A stretch of DNA of 64,000 nt from Arachnopeziza araneosa (Eukaryota; Ascomycota; Leotiomycetes; Helotiales; Arachnopezizaceae). Made by a program: the position numbers and the translations under genes. The stretch lies in NCBI GenBank assembly GCA_003988855.1, contig QYAI01000024.1, positions 1 to 64,000 on the forward strand, in the 5' to 3' direction. Within the stretch, counting starts at the first letter, position 1. The number at the start of each line of letters is the position of its first letter. A model generated the notes under the pieces. It ran no database searches. It was not told the DNA's origin and was given only the letters and a program-made list of their open reading frames with translations. Shown here in pieces: positions 22,680-34,650 of the stretch.

Positions 22680-23486
22680 GGTGACGCTATCGGGGGTCAA
22701 TTCTGGCGAGAATGTCGGATGAATAATCGGACCATGAAAGCGAAGTCAGGGTCGTCGCACGAGGGCCAAGCTGAGGTTTAGTAAGATCTGGTGTTGGAAG
22801 ACGCATCAGCCATGTTCCAGCACACCACCGAGGATCTGTCGTATATGATGATTTCGCCGGTGGGCGCCACGGTCTCAATTGCCCAATGAGAGGCGGACAA
22901 CTAAGATTACACGCATCCTATCAGCAGTATTTGCGGAGGTTTGCTTTTTGACTCGTCATTTGCAACTGTTCCACCCAAAAAAAACCCCCGGGCCGACGAC
23001 GGAATGAGAATGCATTGGTTGCGAGCGTCACGTATGGAGAGCTGGTACCTACCTTGTTGCGGCAACATGACTGCTATGGAGGTCTCGTGACCATGGCCGT
23101 ATTTCAATGGTTGGGCTGAATTTGAACCATCACTCTATAAAATCAGTAGGTTTTACTATATCGCACAGCTTATTTTTGCTGCTATCCATTGTTTGCCATC
23201 TATTCTCTAAGAAACTAATGCATCCGCATTGACTGCCAGCCATAATTCTGCTCTCTACGTCTTTCAGACCACATGGAACAGGCTACCATACACACAAGTA
23301 GGCATGAATGACTGCCTGATGCAGAAAAGAACCCTCAAACACCACACGATGCAAATGGTATTATCGCTGCAAAAACGCCTTCTATGCTAACCACCAAGCC
23401 TCTCCTTCTGGGCTGGATTTTTCTTAAAAACACACTAATGAAATCTCTAGTGCCAGCTCCGCACGTCCAGAATGCCAAAGAAATTA
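22680..23486. other. intergenic region, no gene seen
   Basis: Promoter of the ArAE_2 gene and 3' region of the cyclin gene, both on the minus strand. Frames of 60-66 codons lack motifs. The 95-codon plus frame at 23384 overlaps the cyclin 3' end antisense. Confidence 0.5.
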
Positions 23487-25402
23487 TTAGGCGTGGAAGT
23501 TTGGTTGTCGTAGTACCGGCCAGGCTTGATAAGGAGTATGAGAGGCGTAATCTGGTACAACACCTGGACGATAGTCATTCCTCTTTCCCAGAGGTTGGTA
23601 ATGTATCTGATTTACATTCACAGAGTAATCGTGAAGTGATGCTGATGGTGGAGGATAAAGAAGAGTGCTAACATGTTGCACAGGTCTGAAAGGAGACGAA
23701 CGCTGTTGAAGAAAGACAGACGGAGAGATGTGACCTGAACCGTGGTGGGGGAAATTGGCATTTATCGGCGAAGAATTGTATGAAAGGAGATCTTGAACCG
23801 AGCGAGGGCTATGCCTGCGAGATGGCGTTGAGTACCCGTTCGTATTCGAATTTGAAGGGGTGAGCATAGGCACCGATGGTGTCCATGTGGATGGGGTGGT
23901 TGGATTCGAGGAAGGATAGACGGTAGACATAGCTCTTGACCCAAGCGGCGGTAGTAGGATTTGTGACGGATTCGGCCCACCACTATAACCATTGCTCATT
24001 TGAGGATGGTTCGTGGCAATTGTTAGATTCGGTACAGGTAATCGAGGTGGCTCGGTTCTCATTGGCATGACTGTATTGGAGTATGAAGATTGAGTGGGAA
24101 GCGGTCTCGTGACCCGCTTCGCAACAGGTTCTTCAGCATCCCCATCAAAGCTTCTCTTCCGAGATTGTCGATGTGAGTTCTCTGGAATAGGTAACAAGGC
24201 GGATAAAGGTACAAGAGATGCCGAAGCCCAAGGATTGTTGTTTGCAACAGGAGGATAAGCAACGCTGGAGGGCGGGGGTGACGACTGCATCGATTCCGGA
24301 GATGGTATTGGGGGTGGGAGGCCTGGAGCTGCCAAGGGAGAAAGTTGGCGGGCTGGAGCCCTTGATGCCAAATCGCAGTAAACTTTAAATTTCTTGAGTT
24401 TTTCATGCCATTCCTTCCATTGTTCTTGCGATGCCAGCAGGGAATATCTCATATTGCTCAAGAATTCGACCTCCATGACATGTATCTCGGTGACGGAGAT
24501 TCCTGAAACCTCAGCCCAGGTTTTGTTCGTATAGGTGTTGTCATCCAGAACTGATCCGTCAGTGAGAAGTTTATTTTGGAGCAGAAATAGAACTCACACT
24601 TATTGCCAAGCATCAAAGCTACTGTCAGAAGCCTGTACTCACTACCACTGCGTCCTTTTACTGTAGAGTTGAATGTCTTCAGTCGGTAGATGAATAGCAA
24701 GGCTAATATTATGACCTTGTCGGTGACCTGCGTAGTGGAAAGGATTGTCACCACCCATTTACGAAATCCGATGGAAGGTATTGCCTCTTCTCGTAGTCGT
24801 TGAACAGGCGATGAGGATTGTGACAACCGCTCGGCCTTGTGTAGAGTCTCGATATTTTCGAACCAGAACAAACATGTAATCTAGCCTTTGTTAGAGGTTG
24901 GAAATTATAGAGGAAATGTTTCGGGGAGTACCTGAGCTGCAAAGTCTGGAAGACTGCCACCATCGGTGCTGATCGAGGAGGGGATCTGCAAATTGGGTCG
25001 AATCATGTCACTCGTAGCACTTTTCCTCCTCGTGTGGTCATCAGAAACCGAAAGAACAGTCCCTCTCTCCGCAGGTGCTGGGCTCTGTGGCCTCGAGTAT
25101 GGTGCTTGACTTCTGCCCAATTCTGACCTGAGATTTGATGCTGGTTCTGGAGGTGGTAGGGTTGTATATGGTCTAGACGCCGTAGTTGAGGTAGAATAGC
25201 TATTTCCAGAAGTCACATTCGCCGTGTATGCATTGTCTCTGCGGCTGGAGTAGTCGTGGTATTGAGAGTGTGAGTATGTAGTAGCCATGGTGTCGGCAGG
25301 AGGGGTTCGAAGGCCGCAGTCTCTCCTTCGGTCAAGGTCGAATCTCGAATATGTAGGAGCGAAGAGATCGAGGGGAGCTGGGCGTGTAGATGTTCGATAC
25401 AT
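23487..25402 (-). CDS. Pho85-type cyclin (Clg1/Pcl-like)
   Basis: Regulatory partner for a cyclin-dependent kinase, most likely of the Pho85 type. Three exons, 25402-24932, 24880-24598 and 24550-23487, give 605 aa. Residues 1-155 are Ser/Thr/Tyr/Pro-rich and disordered. The cyclin box covers residues about 160-300: FRKWVVTILSTTQVTDKV, FIYRLKTFNSTVKGRSGSEYRLL, and, across the exon 2/3 junction, ALMLGNKFLDDNTYTNKTWAEVSGI. It is followed by EVEFLSNMRYSL. The long C-terminal half is Pro/Ser-rich with a basic patch (RQSRKRSFDGDAEEPVAKR) that could be a nuclear signal. The FLDDNTYTNKTWA segment is diagnostic of this cyclin group. The start at 25402 opens the frame with no nearby competitor. The very long upstream region suggests complex regulation. 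Confidence 0.9.
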
Positions 25403-26111
25403 GGAGAGTGTGGTTATGTGGTTAGGTTCAGGGTGGAGATGCCTGGCCCTTTTGCTGGATCATTCGTGAGAAGCAGGTAGAATCCGGTTCTCGCAAGCAG
25501 AGATGGTTAAATATGCTAGTGCAAGACAACTGAGCAAGACAATCAGCTTCCCGCCGCCTAGCAGCTCCCGGTTTTGTTTCCCTTTCTTGTTCCGCGAGTT
25601 CGCCCAGATCAAAATGCTAGCACCGCAAAGCCATGGAGGGTACTGATACACGAGGCAAGTATCAGTTGGAATTGGCAGGCACGATCGGGGAAATGCTGGG
25701 CAGATCTGGTGCAGATAAGTAGTCGAGAGGGGGGGGTCAAGCGGGACAGCAGAAGGAAAGGTGTGTCGCCGGCGTGGTGGGCATTCGAGGTGGTTGAAAG
25801 TCAGTGACAATAATGGAAGTGAACAAAATCACTTGAGGAGGAGCTAGCTTGAACTGGGCTACGCCAAAAAGGAATCTGGAAAGGTGTGAAAGGGAAGAAA
25901 GAAGACTAGCAGGACGAGGAATGACGGAAGGGCAAGTCAAAGGCCGACTTGCAATCTTGGGTCCGTTCCAGACAGAAGTGGAAACCAAATCAATGGTGAA
26001 TAAATAATGCTGTAGCAAAGAGTGGAGGCTGATCTCAAAGGAGCTGCCCAAGGTTCGGTTGATGTCACAGGCCGTCCGCCGCCGAGCAGAGGAGGATGGA
26101 TGGCGCTCTGG

Positions 26112-26156
26112 TCTGTCTGGCTGGCTGGCTGGCTGTCTGTCTGTCTGTCTGTCTGT
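26112..26156. repeat. (CTGG)n/(CTGT)n compound microsatellite
   Basis: Tandem CTGG units run into tandem CTGT units upstream of the cyclin gene. Confidence 0.9.
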
Positions 26157-26292
26157 TCTGCACTGAGAGCAGAGCGACGGACCGACAGGGTTGCCTGGGC
26201 CTGGGGCTGATTGGAGGAGACGGCAGTCGCACGAGAGCGCAGCCTGCCTGGCGCAGGGAAAAGGGCTAAGGAGGACGGGCATGCCATGGCGT

Positions 26293-26322
26293 GGGCTTGG
26301 GCTTGGGCTTGGGCTTGGGCTT
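26293..26322. repeat. five tandem GGGCTT hexamers
   Basis: Five perfect GGGCTT units. The unit differs by one base from the usual fungal telomere hexamer (GGGTTA read as GGGCTT needs two changes), so a telomere origin is not supported; a simple repeat is the better reading. Confidence 0.9.
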
Positions 26323-26428
26323 GATAGTGGTGGTCTGGTCTGGTCCGGTATGGGGCAGAGGGGAAAGAGGGAAAAATGGTAGGGGATGAAAGCTTTCCAG
26401 TGACTACGGTACGGTCAGCGCAGCGAGG

Positions 26429-26512
26429 TACCACCACCACCACCACCACCACAACCAGCACTTGCTACTACCACTACAACCACCACCACCACCATCGTCG
26501 TCGTCGATGCAC
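26429..26512. repeat. (CCA)n and (CGT)n triplet runs
   Basis: CAC/CCA triplet run at about 26429-26453 and a second at about 26475-26495, passing into TCG triplets near 26495-26508. They create apparent Thr-, His- or Val-rich frames. Confidence 0.85.
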
Positions 26513-29500
26513 CCAACCTACCGCCAGTCGCTGCCTGTCCGGCCTGCTGCCTCGGGTCTAGCACCATCCCTTCCTCCTGGTCCACTTGCCTCTGCTCCTG
26601 GTTGGCGAGGAGCCGTCTGTCTGCCCTTGCCCACTGCCCCTCGGAGCTACTTTCACCATCCACGAAAAAGACCTTCGCGGATCGAGGTGTGCACTTACTG
26701 TTACCGTCTGGTCTAAGGTGGCCCTCGCTCCAATCAGCAGCGCCTGCACTCATGGGGCCAAACGCCGCGTGCCGTGCGTGGAGGGCAAAACTCACACGAA
26801 TCAATCGGGATCCATATCCAGTGATGCTAAGGAATCCGCAAAACAAGCAGCAGCAGAGTTTGGCTGAGGCAGCATGGCCAGGCATGGGACGGTCGGCATG
26901 GACTGGCATTGGCATGACTGGACCAGGAGGGCAAAGGCAGCGAGCGAGGTGAGGGATTGAGCGAGACGGGGGGCAGACGCTCCGTAGAGTGGTTGGCGTT
27001 CCAGCTGTTCCAGTTGTGCAATCTCGAGTGGAGCGCGCGTGGAAGCAAGATTATTGCGATGGATGCGCGTTCCGTTTAGAAAGTACGGAGTCCTGGACGC
27101 GGACTCATGGCAAGCATGGCTGTGTGTGGCTGGAATTGATGGGCAGCGGGTAAAAAAAAAGTACTCAAGACGAGTTTGACATCACCGGGATGACAGGAGA
27201 GCGCGGAGGACACAGCGCAACATCGAGCTGGTGGATCGTTGGTGAAGGAAGTTCTAGTCCTTCTTTCGGTCGCTGGGCTGTTGCTTTGGCGCGAAAATGC
27301 AACACATCGCATTGTGTGGTGAGCCAAGATAGGTGGCCACCCTTATTGGCTCTAGCACCCAAGCAGAATGGTGACACCGACTCATCTGCGAGCCGGCAGG
27401 AGGATGTACCAGGCGTGCTCTTATTGATCCCGGATATCCCGACACCCTTTCTGAGAAGTTTGTTGGTTCAGTTTATTATTCTCTCACGCGGGTCTCCACC
27501 AGCACGTAACTTACTCTCCACGCCAAGGATCAAAACTAGGCTTGGATGAACTAGGCTACGTCTGGTTCAAGGCTATTCAAGGAGCTAAGAGTCCACTGCA
27601 GCAGGGAGTTTCGGGAAGCTCAATCAATTCCTACGCGAAATACAACAACATCATTATGACATTATTGGGAATGAACCCTTCCTTCTCTGGTCAGCTACGA
27701 GGCAGCGGTAAGTTCTAGTAAGCAAGGCGGAGCGCAGCCAGCGGAGCATCGTGGCACGGTGGAAGGCTGAGGGCTAAATCAGAGTCAATGTTTTCTATTA
27801 CGCGTCGAGTGACAACTGTTTGAGTAATTCGGGGCCACGCTGGGAATCAGGCTCCGTCGATATTTCTGATAGCTCCTGAATAGCATCCCACTCGGTCCCT
27901 GGTTGACGAGGGAAGAAGCCGACGCGATCGAGGATCATCGTTGACGAATTTCCTTCTGGTACAGTAGTACAGCAGACCTACTGTTCCCGTACTCCGTAAT
28001 TGGCAGGCAGAATAAAGCCATATTGGTGGAGGTGAGAAATAAAGGGGAAAGGCAGATGAAGCTCTAAATTCAGGTTATGGCTGACGCACGAAGTGCAGCA
28101 GGCCATTTTGTTGACTGGCTCTCCGGGACCCAAAGATAATTTTCTCGACATGATCGGAGAAAAGTGCTCAGAATGAATAATGACGCCCTTTCCTGCTTCG
28201 TGAGTGGGTATAGACCTCGATTAGCCGTCGGCCTTGCGAGAGAGAGGAAAGTCGATACAGAAGCAGCCAATAATCGGCTGGCTACTCCTGTCGAGCTGAC
28301 TGTAAGACCCTTTGACATATCCGGCTGATCGGAAAGCCTGATCAATGGTCTTCGGCGAATATCTCGTGATAGGGCTTGCAGGATTCAAGAAAAACGAAAA
28401 TGTCATTTCAACCATTCCATGATTTGGGGTCCAAGAGCACGGAAGACGGAAACACTACGATGCGACCTGGGTTCAAGCCTTTGGTGGCGCTCACCTGGGC
28501 GAGGAGAGTGAAAATAACGGATACTGTGGACCAGCAAATCTTCAACAGTTACGTGACGCCCCTTCACATAACAGCGACTGTCATTGAAACTTCAAGGCAC
28601 ACTTTGAGAAGGGAGCGGATGTGGAGATCTAGACTCGCCTCATCTTGGTGGAGGAGGTGCAGGTCGAAAGGACTCGTCGGCGCAAGAGTCGAGGGTGCAA
28701 GCGCCAGGTTTGATCCTGTTTGGACCAAGCTGTCTATCAGTCATTCCAGAAGTCGTAAGTTGGCTGTGTGCTCTCTGATCCTACAGTGCAGGCTTTAGGG
28801 CATGGTATCCGCATTCCATTCATCCATGCCGCCGTGGTTTCGACGATCGTGATGCATTAAACAAGACCTCGGAAGGGTAAAACTTTGACGAGCTTATGCC
28901 AAAGAATATGCTTGAGCAACAAGAGCCAGTTTGGATTTGGTGGCGTCTGGATCGCCAGTCGTTGTTTCAACCTTTGGATGGAGCGGGGCAACACGAAGAA
29001 GGCGGCGTGGTGGTGGGAGAGAAATGACTTTTGGGATTACCGTGCCGCCTGAGAGAGGCCGGAAACCCCCCCTCCTGCTCCTGATCGGCCAAGAGTGAGG
29101 GAAGCTGCTGGTTCACGCGTCTGATAATTGGGTCCGCATGCATAATCAACAGTCGACGAGAAGACGGTTATATCTGAACGCTGACCGAGTCATTAATCTG
29201 CAGTGGGTGGTGAGCGGCCAGATTATACAGTGGCAGAAAAGAGCAAGGGAAGGTTGGCGACCCAGGGCACGCAGCGCTGGGCGGTGAGAGCCACGACTCA
29301 CTGGAACCATGGCCGAGCCAGCCAGAGGGCCGCTGAGGGAGATGGATGATGCATGGGGTTTCCCATGGTGCGGTGCTGTCTTGCCTTTTGGTGTTGGTGC
29401 GGCGTCATGACTGAGAGGGTGCAGCTGTATCATCGGGGGCCAGGGGGGCGCTGTGAATGGCAAAAAGCCCGCCCAGCAACGTTTTGAGGCATTCATCAAG

Positions 29501-31582
29501 GCTTGTAACGGATTTCCGCTTCGAATTAAGTCTGACGTGCCAATAGTCGTCCCTCATCCCGGATGGTGATTTGCTCGTTATTGCCCCTCCAGGAATCTCC
29601 TGCACTCGCGGAAATGCTTGCTCCCACTCCGTACTAACATCATGTACGCTGCTCACACGCTGCCAAATCCGCCACAACATCCGCATGTGCCGTTGGCTCG
29701 GGTTATGACCGGCCGTGGGTGTGATTCGATCGTCAACCGCGGTCTGTAACCTGGAGCCTTCATCAGCAAGTCCAAGGAGGCTCACGCAACAAGCTGAAAA
29801 GCGGCAAAAGCCACCCTACTTTATGACAGATGATAAGTGTGCACTCAGGAAAGTCCAAACCCCAGGGGAAAACAACCTTGCTTGCCACTTGGCTTGGAAA
29901 TTGAGAGAGATGCTGGCTGTCTTGTTGGTGTCCTCCACTTCGAATAGATGATTCAATAATAATCATACCGAGTACTTTCGGTATCGAAACATTTCCCTAT
30001 CCCAGATCGCTCGGTTGGCGTGACTCCCCCGTATTGGTCTGGAGGACTCACGATCCCGGCTATCCTGTGCAGTGATGAGTCGCACTATCATGGTCAGGTT
30101 TGAATCGTGAGATCTCATCCCGTCTGGCTATTCTTATTTGCTGGGAGGGCGAAGAGCCACGAACAACGCCACTTCGCGTCGAACTCTCGCTCGTCCTCAG
30201 CCTTGGGATGCGCAGCGCAGGAGCATGTGGAACTGCGTCTTCATCTTGTCATCTAGAATCCATCCATGGTCCAAGCAGACTTACGCTTGCAACCTCTAGC
30301 TCTTACGTTGGTCAGTCTTCCGTCAATCAAGAAGCGGAGACGTATTTGGAAGCACGCCTAATCTTACCTTCCCTTTCTGGGCGGTTGCGACATGGCAACG
30401 AAAGGGCAACTGGCCCGAAGAGAATAATATGGGGGAGAAACTTGATGTCGGTCAGCATATCCGGCAAAATTCAAACACCTCTGGATCCTTTGCGAGCTGA
30501 GACTCGTTCCAATCAAAAATACTCTTTGGTCAGGCGATCGCGTAGCTGTACGATTCAACGTCGTATGCGTGTTGTGTGTTGCACTGGCTCCAGACAGATC
30601 ATGTTTCTCAAGCTTCCCAGGGCTCAGCCTTCATGTCGTATCTGACTGAAACATCGATATGCCTTCAAAGTCAAATGCAAACGGGTGTTCGATCCTCTCC
30701 TCAGCAGCCGAAATCACTGCCTTGGTCGATCAAAAACTCACCGAAAATGGCACCCACAATTACGACTGGATGATGAGCAAGAGTCTGTCACAACTACACA
30801 ATCAACCTTCTTGAATTCTGAACCCTTGTTGTTGCATCTCAATGCACTCTCCCGCATTCCCAACATCTTGATTTGCGTTTGGAGTGACCTGCGAATTTGT
30901 TCGACATGTTTCCACGCCAGCTGCCTAGTGCCTTTTGACATCATATTCGTACATTTCATTACCAGGATTATTGATGCTTCCTTGCCATCTTTTCCCTCAA
31001 GCAATCTAGTTGAGAAGATTGGTGGAGAGTTTGACTTGAGAAGCCTCAAAGAAGGAGTAGCTGTATCAAGCCACATCATCTGCTGCCAAAGCTCAGTAGG
31101 CAACACAGATAGAAATGAGCGAGGATGTAGGACGCCCGGAGTCGACAACTTGCTGCAGCTATAGTAGATCAAATTCCCTGTTATTAAATGGATCTTGCTC
31201 AAAGTCTTTTGCAGGAAGGCAACAGATTCCATGGACAGTGGTAACGACAGACGCAGGCAATATTGAGAGGCGTTCTAGGTGTCTGAGCACGTGAAGAAGC
31301 CTCGCGTTGAGTTTTAGTCAGCCGAAATACGATCACATCCCTTCAGCCCCGACTTTTGATGAACACTAGCCCTGGAGGAATATGGCGAGGCAAAGTCGTA
31401 TTCGAATATGATGACCGTTGACCGAATCAATACGAAGGGGCTACGGCATCATGTTGACAGTGAGAGATTTATTCTTATTCTTATAAATATTGCGCAATAA
31501 ATTTTCAGAATAAACCAACTTCTCCTGCTACACACATAAGAATCTTTAGCCAAAATTGACCGAGGGTCTCAAGTAGAATACC

Positions 31583-31605
31583 GCACGTGATGATATATCA
31601 CGTGC
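31583..31605. promoter_or_regulatory. inverted pair of CACGTG E-boxes upstream of CHS7
   Basis: GCACGTGAT (31583-31591) and ATCACGTGC (31597-31605) are perfect 9-bp arms with a 5-base spacer, about 280 bases before the CHS7 start. Each arm contains TCACGTG/CACGTGA, the core bound by bHLH factors such as Cbf1-type proteins. A regulatory role is inferred. Confidence 0.55.
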
Positions 31606-31884
31606 AAACACGAGAAAAACCTGACGCTAAAGCAAGGCAAGGAGTGCCGGGGCAACGACGATCCAAATCAACGTCGGGAAGTACGAGATGCATCTGTCAT
31701 GACCACAACCTATTCTTTTCCTCCCTTTCCAATCATCTTCACAAAGTGAAAGTACAATCGCTATCATTCTCCATCACACTCAATATTGCTCTTTCTTACG
31801 GTCCCGTCAACGACATTCCTACCTGCATCGCGGCTTGAGACGCCTTACAATACCACAAAAGTCGATAGGCTTTGAGTAGCCATA

Positions 31885-32999
31885 ATGGGGTTCGGAGACT
31901 TCAATACAATATGCTCGCGGGCAATGGTGCCATTGTGCTCCGTGGTGGGGAATGGGCTGACCGGTTCGACTGAAGTTGGCATTGAAGCAGACTGCTATGC
32001 GCGGAACATTGAATTAGCCAACACCATCATCTTTCAAGGCGCTGCATCATTCATGCACATAGTAGCATTAATCATGACAGTTATCATGATTCTTCACGTT
32101 CGAAGCAAATTTACAGCTGTCGGTTCGTTCCCCAGATCGTTTTGCGTAGTTTGCCCGTGTTGATACTAATGTCGATCCAAATAGGCCGCAAAGAAATAAC
32201 ATTTTTCTTCTACATCTACATGCTTCTCTCCTTCGTATCGTTAGTTTTAGACTCGGGCGTTATTCCTCCGGCCAACGGTGCCTACTCATACTTTGTCGCG
32301 GTGCAAAGCGGACTTACATCAGCCCTCTGCGTCTGTCTCCTCATAAATGGATTTGTAGGATTTCAATTATACGAGGATGGGACAACATTATCCGTCTGGC
32401 TGTTACGATCAGTCACCCTGGCTTTCTTCATCATAAGCTTCTTGGTTTCATTGGCAACTTTCAAGTCATGGGCTGGTCTGAGCCCTGATAATACAATCGG
32501 CCTCTTCGTGGTTCTCTACCTTGTTTCTGCTATCGCATTATTCATATATGCTGCTATGCAGATCATTCTTGTTGTCAACACACTCCAAGATCGTTGGCCG
32601 TTAGGAGACATCGCTTTTGGAGCGTTCTTCTTCATTATTGGCCAAGTGATCTTATATGTCTTTAGTAGCACTTTATGTAATGCAGTTCAGCACTACCTAG
32701 ATGGCCTGTTCTTCGCCACAATCTGCAACCTGTTGGCTGTAATGATGGTCTATAAGGTTCGTCGTTCTTTCCCTTTAGTGTGGAATATTTGTTGACTTTT
32801 TTAGTACTGGGATTCGATCACCCGAGAAGATCTCGAATTCTCAGTTGGAACAAAACAACACAATTGGGAAGTGAAAGAGCTCCTTCCTGAGGATGATCAC
32901 CGCAATACAATATATCAAGACACCGATTACCCTAGCGCTATGTATAATAATTCTAGTCAGGCCCGAAACTCAAATTATGGCGGGTTTTCAGGATATTAA
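31885..32999 (+). CDS. CHS7: chitin synthase export chaperone Chs7
   Basis: ER membrane chaperone that lets class IV-type chitin synthase (yeast Chs3) leave the endoplasmic reticulum. Three exons, 31885-32122, 32185-32756 and 32805-32999, give 334 aa. Signature blocks are MGFGDFNTICSRA at the N-terminus, ARNIELANTIIFQGAASFMHI, and ALIMTVIMILHVRSKFTAVGRKEIT across the first junction. About seven hydrophobic segments are visible between residues 45 and 270. The tail is hydrophilic and acidic (KELLPEDDHRNTIYQ). The length matches yeast Chs7 (316 aa). The start is fixed by the conserved MGFGDF beginning. Confidence 0.96.
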
Positions 33000-33632
33000 G
33001 ATTTGGATTACAAACCTCTTTGTATTGGAGATCGGTTAGGAAAATTGCATTTGCATAGCGTGGATTGGGTCGTTTGAGAGGCGTATCGAGGGTGCATGTT
33101 TGTGTGTATATTTGGTAGTAATGGGGGGATGGCGTTTCATTTTGGGAGAGGCTCGTAAACAGATAGAGGAGAGCATTAGATGTGTAATTTGAAATCTTGG
33201 TGATTTGTCTTTTGTTAACTCGGACCACATGAAGTTGGGAGCCAAATATACATAAAAGAAAGTCAAATGTGCCTACAGTGGAAGTCAAGATAAGAAAACT
33301 AAGTCTCCACTAGGTTGTTGATAATGAAAGACATGTGGGCAAGAAGGAAAGTATACACAGCAGACCTACGTTTACTTTCTCCTATCAATTCATTTAACTC
33401 ATTGATTACAAATTGCTAATCTGCACTAATTTTTGGCTTGTATATTTCAAGTTATCAAAACTCTGACGGAAAGAACACAAATTGGTAGTTCCAATAGACA
33501 AGAAGTTGCTAACGCCGTATTTCTGAGTTCGTATATTTTATGAAGAATAATCTGGGTTGTCTTGTTGATGTCCAACGAAAAATGTTGTTTTCGATAGCCA
33601 GCTAGGAAGCACTTTTCAATAGATGAACTCCA
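33000..33632. other. convergent intergenic region
   Basis: Lies between the 3' ends of CHS7 (+) and the methyltransferase (-). Frames up to 111 codons on the minus strand show no motif. No RNA gene seen. Confidence 0.5.
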
Positions 33633-34650
33633 CTACTTCTTAGCAATGGCAACCCAAGCAATCATCCTAATACCTACGTCACTATCCGTCTGTTCAAACG
33701 CATCTAACTTCTGAACTTCCTCCCTCAACACCGTCTTCAATTTCATCAACTCCTCATCACCATAGTCCTTACAAAACATGTCCTTGAACAGCATCATATT
33801 CCTTACCAAGTCATCCAGACTCTCGGCTTCCATACGCCCATGCAGAACGTGGACCGAGATCTCGTGTCCAAACCCGGCGTCCTCGAACTGTTTGAAGAGC
33901 CAAGCGCCGCTTGACCAGGACGATGGCACGTCCCACGAGTAGGGCTTTTCATGGGGACGGATACGGAGGCAACTGTTGGTGAGAGCAGGCGTGAAATTAC
34001 GCTCTTTTGGAGATGTTCTTAGCATCTGGGTACGACGGGAAAGGCAAGAGGAGACGAGACAAACCTGCCCAGGTAGTCACAACAGCAATACCTCCCTTCT
34101 TCAACACCCTATGCATTTCCTTGGCAGCTTTCAGCGGTCCTTCTAAATCATTCGGTGTAGGACTGAAGCCGAAGTTCGTCACGACGTGTGTGAACGTCCC
34201 TTCTTTCAATGTGTGTAGGTCTCTGCAATCGAGTACTTCGGCGTCGACGTTGTCCCATCTGGCGGCTGTTGCACGCTCTTTAAACATGGTGACCATGCCC
34301 GGCGCGAGATCAGCGCCATGAATATGAGCAAATGGGTAGTGGTGTTTGATGACCATGGTTGCGATGCCTGTTCCACATGAATTATCGAGGACTAGAGATT
34401 GAAGAGTCAGCTTTCTTTTTTCTGATTTGTGTGAACTCGAACGTTGAGGTTAGGCAAGTGGATTGGGAAAATGAGAAGAGAGTTGACTGTTTACTATAAA
34501 GGACTTCTTACTGTAAGACTCGGGCGAGATTGGTACAGAGAGATTTGGAATGATTTGCTTGATGATGTTGAAAGTAGCATTAGATGCTAGTCGGTCGTAG
34601 GTGTTACTGTTTAAAGAATGGAAGGAATGGGAGCTTGAGGTTGTAGACAT
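33633..34650 (-). CDS. SAM-dependent class I methyltransferase
   Basis: Three exons, 34650-34512, 34391-34065 and 34003-33633, give 278 aa. The first junction completes the SAM-binding motif I: ILDNSCGTGIATMVI, a Rossmann glycine loop of form D-x-x-C-G-T-G. Later motifs are the acidic ribose-binding region (HGADLAPGMVTMFKERA), DVEVLDCRD-like motif II, and LKKGGIAVVTTWA (motif III-like). This is the UbiE/Methyltransf_25 style, probably a small-molecule methyltransferase. The C-terminal third (WSSGAWLFKQFEDAGF, then helical) may be the substrate cap. The exon 3 acceptor (AAAAG at 34004) is the only one I found that keeps phase and avoids a stop, but it is weak. An upstream in-frame ATG at 34872 exists; I prefer 34650 (MSTTSSSHSFHSLNS). 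The substrate is unknown. Confidence 0.82.

Larger units (their letters stand above)
25403..31884. other. 6.5-kb gene-free divergent spacer, microsatellite-rich
   Basis: Lies between the divergently transcribed cyclin (-) and CHS7 (+). I scanned both strands and found only short or repeat-driven frames (the longest 181 codons at 30100-30645) with no family motifs or splice-supported continuation. It contains tetra-, hexa- and trinucleotide repeats at 26.1-26.5 kb and a CACGTG inverted repeat at 31583-31605. It may carry long 5' leaders or non-coding transcripts, which sequence alone cannot show. Confidence 0.5.

Noticed and set aside
26293..26322. Interstitial telomere array
   Set aside because: The unit GGGCTT is not the TTAGGG telomere hexamer, and only five units are present.
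25737..26952. Frames of 84-181 codons rich in Thr, Val, Gly or Gln
   Set aside because: They arise from CTGT, GGGCTT and CCA microsatellites.
30100..30645. 181-codon plus frame in the large spacer
   Set aside because: Irregular composition, no family motif and a broken continuation; expected by chance in 6.5 kb.
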